Positions 1-6,806 of a DNA stretch of 64,000 nt are shown piece by piece; the stretch's first letter is position 1, and each line of letters begins with the position of its first letter. Below the pieces are notes generated by a model. That model searched no databases and was not told where the DNA came from. It saw only the letters and a list, made by a program, of their open reading frames with translations. The translations under genes were made by a program, and so were the position numbers. The DNA lies in NCBI GenBank assembly GCA_032622095.1, contig CP136064.1:139641954-139705953 (forward strand), in the 5' to 3' direction. This DNA comes from Siphonodentalium dalli (Eukaryota; Mollusca; Scaphopoda; Gadilida; Siphonodentaliidae).

Positions 1-378
1 GCATGCACTGTCATGTCACAAAAGTATCCCATTTATGCACAAATCTAAACTATTGGCAATGGAATTATATAAATGATCATAAATAGAAACTGGATGAAAT
101 GTACACCGATCCATGTGTCTGTCGAAAGTTTCCCGTCCAACGGCACGTGTTTCACGGGCGTGACCTCTGACATAATTATCAACGACATGCCGGCAATAAT
201 AAAACAGTCAATATATGGCAACCCGTTTATATAACAATTCTGCTTTTCCGCACATGTATAAATCCCTCATCCGTTCGTGTAAGTGACATGACAGTGTGGC
301 GTTTTACGCATAAATGCAGCAATATGTACCCAACCGATCTTCTGGGGTCGATACAGATGATTTTGGTCGTTGCCCCCC
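1..378 (+). other. 5' flank / 5' UTR of LINE A, copy 1, upstream of foldback insertion
   Basis: This matches 21,709-22,086 with only scattered differences. No ORF here is recognisable. It ends in a run of six C at 373-378, where the foldback element begins. The homologous sequence resumes at the C-run after 6,039. Confidence 0.8.
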
Positions 379-618
379 TGATGATAAGGCCCCTGTTTGG
401 TGGCATTTCAGGAACGATAACTCTATCCGACTTTTACTCCGCAGTACTCCCGTTGGAGTTTGACCTATATTCTCCGCCCACCCTTTGGTCTACTTGTACC
501 GGTTGGACATGTCCGGACATGACCCGCTGGTTATATCCAGACTTTTCCATATGAATGGTATAGTATCTACATGTATATCACGTGATGATCTCGGTGTGGT
601 AGCTTCAGTCTTTAATTT

Positions 619-735
619 TAAAGGGACACTAGGCTCTCACTGGGGATGATTATTAAAGTGACACTCACTATGGATGAATGTTAAAGTAACGCATGGCGCA
701 CACTGTGGGATAATGTTAAAGTGACACTCGCATTG
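619..735. repeat. Subterminal repeats, left arm
   Basis: Four diverged units begin with TAAAGTGACACT or a close variant (TAAAGGGACACT, TAAAGTAACGC), at about 619, 654, 683 and 717. Units are spaced 30-35 bp and several end in a GGATGAT-type word. Subterminal repeats of this kind are often transposase-binding sites; that role is inferred. Confidence 0.6.
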
Positions 736-930
736 AAAAGTTCAAAAAGTTCAAAAAGTTCAAAAAGTTCAAAAATTTCAAAAATTTCAAAAACTTCAAA
801 AATTTCAAAAAGTTCAAAAAGTTCAAAAATTTCAAAAACTTACAAAATTTCAAAAATTTCAAAAACTTCAAAAACTTCAAAAACTTCACAAAATTCACAA
901 ATTTCACAAATTTCAAAAAACTTTAAAAAT
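736..930. repeat. TTCAAAAAG minisatellite, left arm
   Basis: About 20 units of a 9-bp repeat, TTCAAAAAG with TTCAAAAAT and TTCAAAAAC variants. Open frames through it (Ser-Ser-Lys or Lys-Phe-Leu repeats) are by-products of the repeat. Confidence 0.9.
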
Positions 931-1030
931 TAAACAAAATTCAGGATTTAGTAATAAATGTGACCCGCTATATCAAATCCAGTCGGAAGTCGGGATTTTT
1001 TTTATCGTGCCAATGCATTCTCTTATATAT

Positions 1031-1188
1031 GCGAGTCGACCAGCCACCGCCGCCGGCGGCGGCGGCGGCCGTAATGCGCATGTCAACACCGCGCCGCCGC
1101 CGCCGCCGGCGGCGGCGGCAACTACATAATCCTATGGCATGCAAAGAAATTGGCGGCGGCGCTGCCGCCGGCGGTTCAGGATTTAGTC
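1031..1188. repeat. GCC-rich module L1 (outer, left arm)
   Basis: GC-only triplet runs surround a constant core (GTAATGCGCATGTCAAC; CTACATAATCCTATGGCATG). Bounded by GTCGACCAGCC and GGATTTAGTC. Present three times per arm, in a background that is otherwise AT-rich. Confidence 0.8.
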
Positions 1189-1311
1189 AAAAATATGGCT
1201 TGTTTCCATTCATCGGAAAGCTATGGGGGTACGGTGGTGAGCGCCACTGAAAAAAGCAAGTGAGCGAGGGAAAAAAGAGAAAAATAACATGACAAGTAGT
1301 ACATAGTACAA

Positions 1312-1317
1312 TTTATT
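1312..1317 (-). promoter_or_regulatory. Polyadenylation signal, left-arm transcript
   Basis: TTTATT on the plus strand is AATAAA on the coding strand, a few bases after the stop of the F-box-like ORF. The right arm has the same arrangement. Confidence 0.55.
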
Positions 1318-1324
1318 ATATTAA

Positions 1325-2023
1325 CTATTCACAGTCACTTTCGTCCGAATTGTCATCACAGGAATCAACCTTTTTTATTTTTAATGAAGAATCACCATAA
1401 CTCCATACTATTCCAAATGTCCATACGAGTTCATAATCTAAATCTGAAACAGGTCTAGTGTTTTTTACAATATAATCCAAAGACACTTTTTCTTCAAATA
1501 ACTTTTCAACAGTGAAAATTGTACATGGTTCTCGGAGAATAATGTTTCCATATATTCTCGTCACCTCTTCGAATTTCAAAGTTTTTTCATTGAGAATCCT
1601 GTCTTGATATTCAGCAAAGCGAGTAAAATTATTTCCAACTAATTCACGAATTGCGTTTATTTCGTTTTTAGGAACACCATGAAATATCCAATAATCTGAA
1701 AACATTTGATCCAATATATCCATTAAGAAATCAGTTTCAAATTCTGATCTCTCAATCAAACATCTCAGTCGACTCTGTCCCTCAGAGAAATGTCCGTTTA
1801 GCAAAGTCTCCATTATAATTCTACTTTCCCTCAAAAACCAAGCTTGCTTAAGTTCTTGTTTGATTTCTTGATCCATTTTTGACATTTCGATCAAATTATT
1901 ATAAATTTTCAAAAGCATCTCTGCTGGTAACACATCAATTCCATTCATAAGGAATTGTGTTGTATTCACCCACAACAAGTCGTTTGGTGTACACAGATCG
2001 GAATGTTTTTGTTTGCTCTTCAC
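1325..2023 (-). CDS. F-box-like protein of the foldback, left-arm copy
   Basis: An open frame of 232 codons; the frame opens at a GTG, and the first ATG lies at 1,948-1,946 (207 codons from there). Just after that ATG the segment IDVLPAEMLLKIYNNL fits the start of an F-box (LPxEhLxxIxxxL), but the rest of the protein, rich in charged and aromatic residues with an acidic Ser/Asp tail, matches no family I recognise. An F-box would suggest an SCF ubiquitin-ligase adaptor; this is a weak inference. A second frame at 1,935-2,156 (minus, ending IPYEWN) overlaps its N-terminus and may be an upstream exon or a frameshifted extension. It differs from the right-arm copy at only a few residues and ends DESDCE, where the right arm ends DESD after a 2-bp deletion. 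Confidence 0.6.
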   Translation of the reverse strand: MKSKQKHSDLCTPNDLLWVNTTQFLMNGIDVLPAEMLLKIYNNLIEMSKMDQEIKQELKQAWFLRESRIIMETLLNGHFSEGQSRLRCLIERSEFETDFLMDILDQMFSDYWIFHGVPKNEINAIRELVGNNFTRFAEYQDRILNEKTLKFEEVTRIYGNIILREPCTIFTVEKLFEEKVSLDYIVKNTRPVSDLDYELVWTFGIVWSYGDSSLKIKKVDSCDDNSDESDCE

Positions 2024-2223
2024 TAATTACTTCTCGGTTCTTTGTGCGTTTAATTCTGCATGGATAGTTTATGACACGTTGAAAATTTAGCCGGTCGTTA
2101 ACACATTCAACCATTGAATGAAAATTTATTTGCTGGTATCTGTTGCTGTTCCACACGTGGCGTCACATTTCCTGCATACAGTGGAGTCGACATTTGCGTT
2201 GTTGCAGGAACATGGATCCACGA

Positions 2224-2361
2224 GTCGACCAGCCGCCCGCGGCGGCGGCGGCGGCGGGGGCTGTAATGCGCATGTCAACGCCGCGCCGCCGGCGGCGGCG
2301 GCGGCAACTACATAATCCTATGGCATGCAAAGAAATTGGCGGCGGCGGTTAAGGATTTAGT
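2224..2361. repeat. GCC-rich module L2 (middle, left arm)
   Basis: Same boundaries and core as L1, lying between the F-box-like ORF and the finger/polyQ ORF. On the coding (minus) strand it directly follows the stop of the finger/polyQ ORF. Confidence 0.8.
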
Positions 2362-2546
2362 CAGTGATGATACTGTTGTTGTTGTTGTTGTTGGTGTTGT
2401 TGGTGTTGTTGTTGTTGTTGTGACTGATGATACTGTTGTTGTTGTTGTTGTTGTTGTTCTGAAGGCGTGTGTTTAACTTTGATATGACGCTTCAAACTAT
2501 CTTGCCAAGCATAGACACTTAAGCACTCTTCACATTGATACTTCAT
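2361..2546 (-). CDS. C2H2 zinc finger / polyQ ORF of the foldback, left-arm copy
   Basis: 61 codons from an ATG. The N-terminus holds one C2H2 finger (YQCEEC, then SLKRHIKVKH; C-x2-C-x12-H-x4-H), followed by Gln runs broken by YHQS and HQQH and ending YHH. The Gln runs are (CAA)n repeats one codon shorter than in the right arm. A TATA-like box lies about 45-55 bp upstream at 2,589-2,600. The stop falls at the edge of GCC module L2, so the protein may be truncated by that module or continue by splicing. A nucleic-acid-binding role is inferred from the finger only. Confidence 0.6.
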   Translation of the reverse strand: MKYQCEECLSVYAWQDSLKRHIKVKHTPSEQQQQQQQQYHQSQQQQQHQQHQQQQQQQYHH

Positions 2547-2588
2547 TTTCCTATATAATCAGTGAAATCGAGCGTTCTTCTATGCACC

Positions 2589-2600
2589 TATATTTATATA
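2589..2600 (-). promoter_or_regulatory. TATA-like box, left-arm finger/polyQ unit
   Basis: TATATTTATATA, reading TATATAAATATA on the coding strand, about 43 bp before the ATG at 2,546. Conserved at the mirror position in the right arm. Confidence 0.5.
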
Positions 2601-2627
2601 GAACAGAAACAAGGGAAACGTGGTGGA

Positions 2628-2828
2628 CTAGTTAACTAGTTCAGGCTGTCGTTCACAACGTCTCTTAGTGTTGTTTGTACTGGATACAAATTTATCACAT
2701 TGGCTACAATACAACCTACCTATCCAAATGTCAATGCAATTATGAGTGAATTCAATATGAGAGTATATATATAAGCATTTGTATCGACATCTCGTGAATC
2801 TATCGAAATATCTTACTTCTCTTTCCAA
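2628..2828 (-). CDS. Small Cys-rich ORF of the foldback, left-arm copy
   Basis: 66 codons, identical to the right-arm copy. The frame opens at TTG, so the start is not established; it may be an exon. The C-terminal part has a CxxC pair (LYCSQCDKF) followed by Lys/Arg-rich sequence, like the first half of a zinc finger. It ends ELVN within GTTAACTAGT. Not recognised. Perfect conservation between arms may reflect arm homogenisation rather than selection. Confidence 0.35.
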   Translation of the reverse strand: MEREVRYFDRFTRCRYKCLYIYSHIEFTHNCIDIWIGRLYCSQCDKFVSSTNNTKRRCERQPELVN

Positions 2829-2992
2829 ATTGCGTAATAATTATGTTGAGGTTCAGTGGGTACGTCCTATATATCCAGCTGAAGGCAGAATGGACAATTG
2901 CTTCCTCTGATGTAGTTAGTTTGAATCAGTAAACATATGCACATGATTGTGTCTGTGCAACTTGAAACAATACAATTAAAATCTGGTCGTTT

Positions 2993-3069
2993 TCGGCGGC
3001 GGCCGTAATGCGCATGTCAACGCCGCGCCGCCGGCGGCGGCGGCGGCAGCGGCGGTTAAGGATTTAGTC
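2993..3069. repeat. GCC-rich module L3 (inner, left arm)
   Basis: Shorter version lacking the CTACATAATCC core; keeps GTAATGCGCATGTCAAC and the GGATTTAGTC boundary. Confidence 0.75.
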
Positions 3070-3241
3070 ACAAATATGGCTTGTTTCCATTCATCGGAAA
3101 ACTATGGGGGTAAGGTGTTTCATTTCTAATTTTAGATGTTAAATGTGCCGACATTGTTCTTTGTTGTTGTAAACAAATTGGCGCGCGTGCGGCCCCCATC
3201 ACCCCCTCACTGCCGCCGCGCCAATTTTTTTACAACAAGCC

Positions 3242-3262
3242 ATATTTGTGACTAAATCCTTA

Positions 3263-3296
<34 letters not shown>

Positions 3297-3331
3297 GCGC
3301 GGCGTTGACATGCGCATTACGGCCGCCGCCG
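3242..3331. repeat. GCC-rich module R3 (inner, right arm)
   Basis: Inverse of L3. The GCC run next to the GACTAAATCC boundary is longer than in L3. Confidence 0.75.
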
Positions 3332-3496
3332 AAAACGACCAGATTTTAATTGTATTGTTTCAAGTTGCACAGACACAATCATGTGCATATGTTTACTGAT
3401 TCAAACTAACTACATCAGAGGAAGCAATTGTCCATTCTGCCTTCAGCTGGATATATAGGACGTACCCACTGAACCTCAACATAATTATTACGCAAT

Positions 3497-3697
3497 TTGG
3501 AAAGAGAAGTAAGATATTTCGATAGATTCACGAGATGTCGATACAAATGCTTATATATATACTCTCATATTGAATTCACTCATAATTGCATTGACATTTG
3601 GATAGGTAGGTTGTATTGTAGCCAATGTGATAAATTTGTATCCAGTACAAACAACACTAAGAGACGTTGTGAACGACAGCCTGAACTAGTTAACTAG
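3497..3697 (+). CDS. Small Cys-rich ORF of the foldback, right-arm copy
   Basis: Mirror copy of 2,628-2,828 with the same 66 residues, opening at TTG. A CxxC pair lies near residue 41. It lies between the palindrome centre and the TATA box of the finger/polyQ unit, so it may belong to a separate transcript or be non-coding. Function unknown. Confidence 0.35.
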   Translation: MEREVRYFDRFTRCRYKCLYIYSHIEFTHNCIDIWIGRLYCSQCDKFVSSTNNTKRRCERQPELVN

Positions 3698-3724
3698 TCC
3701 ACCACGTTTCCCTTGTTTCTGTTC

Positions 3725-3736
3725 TATATAAATATA
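3725..3736 (+). promoter_or_regulatory. TATA-like box, right-arm finger/polyQ unit
   Basis: TATATAAATATA, 54 bp upstream of the ATG at 3,779; a start site near 3,755 would leave a short leader. Mirrored in the left arm. Promoter function is inferred from position. Confidence 0.55.
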
Positions 3737-3778
3737 GGTGCATAGAAGAACGCTCGATTTCACTGATTATATAGGAAA

Positions 3779-3967
3779 ATGAAGTATCAATGTGAAGAGT
3801 GCTTAAGTGTCTATGCTTGGCAAGATAGTTTGAAGCGTCATATCAAAGTTAAACACACGCCTTCAGAACAACAACAACAACAACAACAACAACAGTATCA
3901 TCAGTCACAACAACAACAACAACACCAACAACACCAACAACAACAACAACAACAGTATCATCACTGA
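3779..3967 (+). CDS. C2H2 zinc finger / polyQ ORF of the foldback, right-arm copy
   Basis: 62 codons from ATG (GGAAAATGA context). One C2H2 finger at residues 3-26 with CEEC and HIKVKH ligands, then a polyQ tail of 9, 5 and 7 glutamines with YHQSQ and HQQH spacers. One more Gln than the left-arm copy, so the CAA repeat has slipped. The stop TGA overlaps the GACTAAATCC edge of GCC module R2. Beyond the module, other frames contain short Cys-rich runs before the F-box-like ORF, so a spliced longer product is possible. Confidence 0.6.
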   Translation: MKYQCEECLSVYAWQDSLKRHIKVKHTPSEQQQQQQQQQYHQSQQQQQHQQHQQQQQQQYHH

Positions 3968-4066
3968 CTAAATCCTTAACCGCCGCCGCCAATTTCTTTG
4001 CATGCCATAGGATTATGTAGTTGCCGCCGCCGCCGCCGGCGGCGCGGCGTTGACATGCGCATTACA

Positions 4067-4098
<32 letters not shown>

Positions 4099-4114
4099 GG
4101 GCGGCTGGTCGACT
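3966..4114. repeat. GCC-rich module R2 (middle, right arm)
   Basis: Inverse of L2. It begins GACTAAATCC directly after the stop of the finger/polyQ ORF and ends at GGCTGGTCGAC before the next coding-like stretch, so it may be an insertion inside, or an intron of, a once-continuous gene. Confidence 0.75.
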
Positions 4115-4313
4115 CGTGGATCCATGTTCCTGCAACAACGCAAATGTCGACTCCACTGTATGCAGGAAATGTGACGCCACGTGTGGAACAGCAACAGATA
4201 CCAGCAAATAAATTTTCATTCAATGGTTGAATGTGTTAACGACCGGCTAAATTTTCAACGTGTCATAAACTATCCATGCAGAATTAAACGCACAAAGAAC
4301 CGAGAAGTAATTA

Positions 4314-5006
4314 GTGAAGAGCAAACAAAAACATTCCGATCTGTGTACACCAAACGACTTGTTGTGGGTGAATACAACACAATTCCTTATGGATGGAATT
4401 GATGTGTTACCAGCAGAGATGCTTTTGAAAATTTATAATAATTTGATCGAAATGTCAAAAATGGATCAAGAAATCAAACAAGAACTTAAGCAAGCTTGGT
4501 TTTTGAGGGAAAGTAGAATTATAATGGAGACTTTGCTAAACGGACATTTCTCTGAGGGACAGAGTCGACTGAGATGTTTGATTGAGAGATCAGAATTTGA
4601 AACTGATTTCTTAATGGATATATTGGATCAAATGTTTTCAGATTATTGGATATTTCATGGTGTTCCTAAACACGAAATAAACGCAATTCGTGAATTAGTT
4701 GGAAATAATTTTACTCGCTTTGCTGAATATCAAGACAGGATTCTCAATGAAAAAACTTTGAAATTCGAAGAGGTGACGAGAATATATGGATACATTATTC
4801 TCCGAGAACCATGTACAATTTTCACTGTTGAAAAGTTATTTGAAGAAAAAGTGTCTTTGGATTATATTGTAAAAAACACTAGACCTGTTTCAGATTTAGA
4901 TTATGAACTCGTATGGACATTTGGAATAGTATGGAGTTATGGTGATTCTTCATTAAAAATAAAAAAGGTTGATTCCTGTGATGACAATTCGGACGAAAGT
5001 GACTGA
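4314..5006 (+). CDS. F-box-like protein of the foldback, right-arm copy
   Basis: 230 codons open from a GTG; the first ATG is at 4,389 (205 codons). F-box-like segment IDVLPAEMLLKIYNNL lies at residues 29-44 of the open frame. The remainder is predicted mostly helical by eye, with no recognisable LRR, WD or kelch repeats. Differences from the left arm include D for N at 27 and H for N near 123. Upstream frame 4,181-4,402 (73 codons, GTG start) overlaps it and may be the preceding exon in another phase. AATAAA follows the stop by 12 bp. Probably a captured host or viral-type gene of unknown function. Confidence 0.6.
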   Translation: MKSKQKHSDLCTPNDLLWVNTTQFLMDGIDVLPAEMLLKIYNNLIEMSKMDQEIKQELKQAWFLRESRIIMETLLNGHFSEGQSRLRCLIERSEFETDFLMDILDQMFSDYWIFHGVPKHEINAIRELVGNNFTRFAEYQDRILNEKTLKFEEVTRIYGYIILREPCTIFTVEKLFEEKVSLDYIVKNTRPVSDLDYELVWTFGIVWSYGDSSLKIKKVDSCDDNSDESD

Positions 5007-5017
5007 ATAGTTAATAT

Positions 5018-5023
5018 AATAAA
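5018..5023 (+). promoter_or_regulatory. Polyadenylation signal, right-arm transcript
   Basis: AATAAA 12 bp after the F-box-like stop codon, mirrored at 1,312-1,317. Confidence 0.6.
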
Positions 5024-5147
5024 TTGTACTATGTACTACTTGTCATGTTATTTTTCTCTTTTTTTCCCTCGCTCACTTGCTTTTTTCAGTGGCGCTCACC
5101 ACCGTACCCCCATAGCTTTCCGATGAATGGAAACAAGCCATATTTTT

Positions 5148-5260
5148 GACTAAATCCTGAACCGCCGGCGGCAGCGCCGCCAATTTCTTTGCATGCCATA
5201 GGATTATGTAGTTGCCGCCGCCGCCGGCGGCGGCGGCGCGGCGTTGACATGCGCATTACG

Positions 5261-5318
<58 letters not shown>

Positions 5319-5333
5319 GTGGCTGGTCGACTC
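5148..5333. repeat. GCC-rich module R1 (outer, right arm)
   Basis: Inverse of L1, with a pure GCC run of about 65 bp at 5,260-5,325 against roughly 30 bp in L1. It lies downstream of the F-box-like ORF and its AATAAA. Confidence 0.8.
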
Positions 5334-5461
5334 GCATATATAAGAGAATGCATTGGCACAGGATAAAAAAAATCCCGACTTCCGACTGGATTTGATATAG
5401 CGGGTCACATTTATGACTAAATCCTGAATTTTGTTTAATTTTTTAAGTTTTGTTTAATTTT

Positions 5462-5682
5462 TTAAGTTTTTTGAAATTTGTGAAGTTTTTGAAGTTTTTG
5501 AAATTTTTTGAAGTTTTTGAAGTTTTTCGAAATTTTTGAAATTTTGTAAGTTTTTGAAATTTTTGAAATTTTTGAACTTTTTGAACTTTTTGAAGTTTTT
5601 GAAGTTTTTGAAATTTTTGAACTTTTTGAACTTTTTGAACTTTTTGAACTTTTTGAACTTTTTGAACTTTTCAATGCGAGTG
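5462..5682. repeat. TTCAAAAAG minisatellite, right arm
   Basis: Reverse-complement partner of 736-930, reading TTTTTGAAN repeats. Unit order and number differ from the left arm, so the array has changed length independently since the arms formed. Confidence 0.9.
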
Positions 5683-5795
5683 TCACTTTAACATTATCCC
5701 ACAGTGTGCGCCATGCGTTACTTTAACATTCATCCATAGTGAGTGTCACTTTAATTATCATCCCCAGTGAGAGCCTAGTGTCTCTTTAAAATTAA
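5683..5795. repeat. Subterminal repeats, right arm
   Basis: Mirror image of the left-arm subterminal repeats: AGTGTCACTTTAA-type units in the opposite orientation, between the TTCAAAAAG array and the terminal inverted repeat. Confidence 0.6.
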
Positions 5796-6272
5796 AGACT
5801 GAAGCTACCCCACCGAGATCATCACGTGATATACATGTAGATACTATACCATTCATATGGAAAAGTCTGGATATAACCAGCGGGTCATGTCCGGACATGT
5901 CCAACCGGTACAAGTAGACCAAAGGGTGGGCGGAGAATATAGGTCAAACTCAAACGGGAGTACTACGGGAGTACTGCGGAGTAAAAGTCGGATAGAGTTA
6001 TCGTTCCTGAAATGCCACCAAACAGGGGCCTTATCATCACCCCCCCCCCCCTGGATTTCGGGGAGGGAGGTCGCCCGGGGCTGGAGGCCGAAAGAAGTAA
6101 CCCGGGACCGAGGAGGTGGTTTACACGCAGGCTGGCGGGTAATCTCGCCCTTTGTATTGATGAATTTAGAGTTTATACCATCAAGTTCATAATTCGTGAC
6201 ATGTGACACATATATAGTGTAAATTAGCCTGTGTCGTATGGCCGGCTCCGTTGCTCCCGGGGTATATATGTA

Positions 6273-6319
<47 letters not shown>

Positions 6320-6443
6320 ATGTATGTGTATATGTGTATGCGTATGTATATGTATATTTTTTATAGGTCCTGGGTAGCCTTTCGCCCCTGGCTTTGGGTA
6401 ACGACCAATCTCAATTTCAGTATCAGTACCGCCACATGACATT

Positions 6444-6806
6444 ATGAAATATCCACTCCAAAAAAAACCGGATTTCTTTTATTTGTTTCTACTCACCTTT
6501 CACATGATTGGACCATTTCTACATGTACCCATACATGTCCCATTGACACTTCATCTTATCGCAATCATGTTTTTCGTTGTTTTATCAACGATTTTGTGTA
6601 TATATTGTTTCACCATTGTCTATCATGTTTTTTTCGTGTTTGATACATTCCAATCATGCCACCGTTTCTCTGACCCACAAAAACAACTGTATCTCTCATA
6701 CATTCTGTTAGCAAACTGCCGACTTTCTCTCACTCCAGGATATCAGTTATTACAGCTGTTAACCGGTTTCGGGCTGCTTATCTGTGATCTCGCCCAAAGT
6801 ACTTGA
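6444..6806 (+). CDS. LINE A ORF1: 120-aa hydrophobic protein, copy 1
   Basis: ATG at 6,444, 120 codons. Two or three membrane-type stretches (FYLFLLTFHMIGPFL; LIAIMFFVVLSTILCIYCF) lie in the N-terminal half. There is no coiled coil, RRM or zinc knuckle of the kind seen in usual LINE ORF1 proteins. Its TGA stop (6,804-6,806) shares the A with the ATG of the EN-RT ORF (6,806-6,808), giving TGATG, a stop-start arrangement known to allow termination-reinitiation in the silkworm LINE SART1 (UAAUG). Copy 2 differs at one residue (QST against QRT at the end). Whether the protein is made is unknown; the recent duplication means conservation between copies is weak evidence. Confidence 0.55.
   Translation: MKYPLQKKPDFFYLFLLTFHMIGPFLHVPIHVPLTLHLIAIMFFVVLSTILCIYCFTIVYHVFFVFDTFQSCHRFSDPQKQLYLSYILLANCRLSLTPGYQLLQLLTGFGLLICDLAQST

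Larger units (their letters stand above)
379..3185 (+). repeat. Left arm of the foldback palindrome
   Basis: This is the reverse complement of about 3,217-6,039. The encoded ORFs differ from those of the right arm by only a few residues. The arm is shorter than its partner because its GCC runs are shorter. Near the centre it has about 78 bp (3,086-3,163) with no counterpart on the right. Order from tip to centre: terminal repeat, GTGACACT repeats, TTCAAAAAG array, GCC module, F-box-like ORF (minus), GCC module, finger/polyQ ORF (minus), Cys-rich ORF (minus), GCC module. Confidence 0.9.
379..6039. mobile_element. Giant foldback (palindromic) transposable element
   Basis: The ends are perfect inverted repeats: TGATGATAAGGCCCCTG at 379 and its reverse complement ending at 6,039. 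Inverted identity then continues for about 2.8 kb on each side, so nearly the whole element is one palindrome. The 21.7-kb copy of the same locus lacks it and shows an uninterrupted C-run, which proves it is an insertion. It sits in a C-run (six C on the left, 12 on the right, 12 in the empty site), compatible with a target duplication of about 6 bp, though a homopolymer makes this ambiguous. Both arms hold subterminal GTGACACT repeats, a TTCAAAAAG minisatellite, three GCC-rich modules and outward-pointing ORFs. No transposase is recognisable. The architecture matches foldback elements such as Galileo or FB; the superfamily is unknown. Confidence 0.93.
3217..6039 (-). repeat. Right arm of the foldback palindrome
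   Basis: Inverted copy of the left arm. The innermost stem pairs 3,164-3,185 with 3,217-3,237 (TTGTTGTAAACAAATTGGCG against CGCCAATTTTTTTACAACAA), leaving a spacer of about 30 bp rich in C. GCC runs here are longer than on the left, about 65 against 30 bp for the outermost module. All ORFs point outward on the plus strand. Confidence 0.9.

Noticed and set aside
716-933. Open frames on both strands with KFL or SSK repeats
   Set aside because: Produced by the 9-bp TTCAAAAAG repeat; no independent coding signal. The same applies to 5,462-5,686.
960-1250. Open frames rich in Ala, Arg or Pro in the GCC modules
   Set aside because: Frames through GCC triplets stay open by composition; the same holds at 2,118-2,352, 3,976-4,219 and 5,086-5,395.
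6251-6442. Ile/Tyr- or His/Thr-repeat frames near 6.3 and 22.3 kb
   Set aside because: Created by the (TA)n and (TATG)n microsatellites in the LINE A leader.
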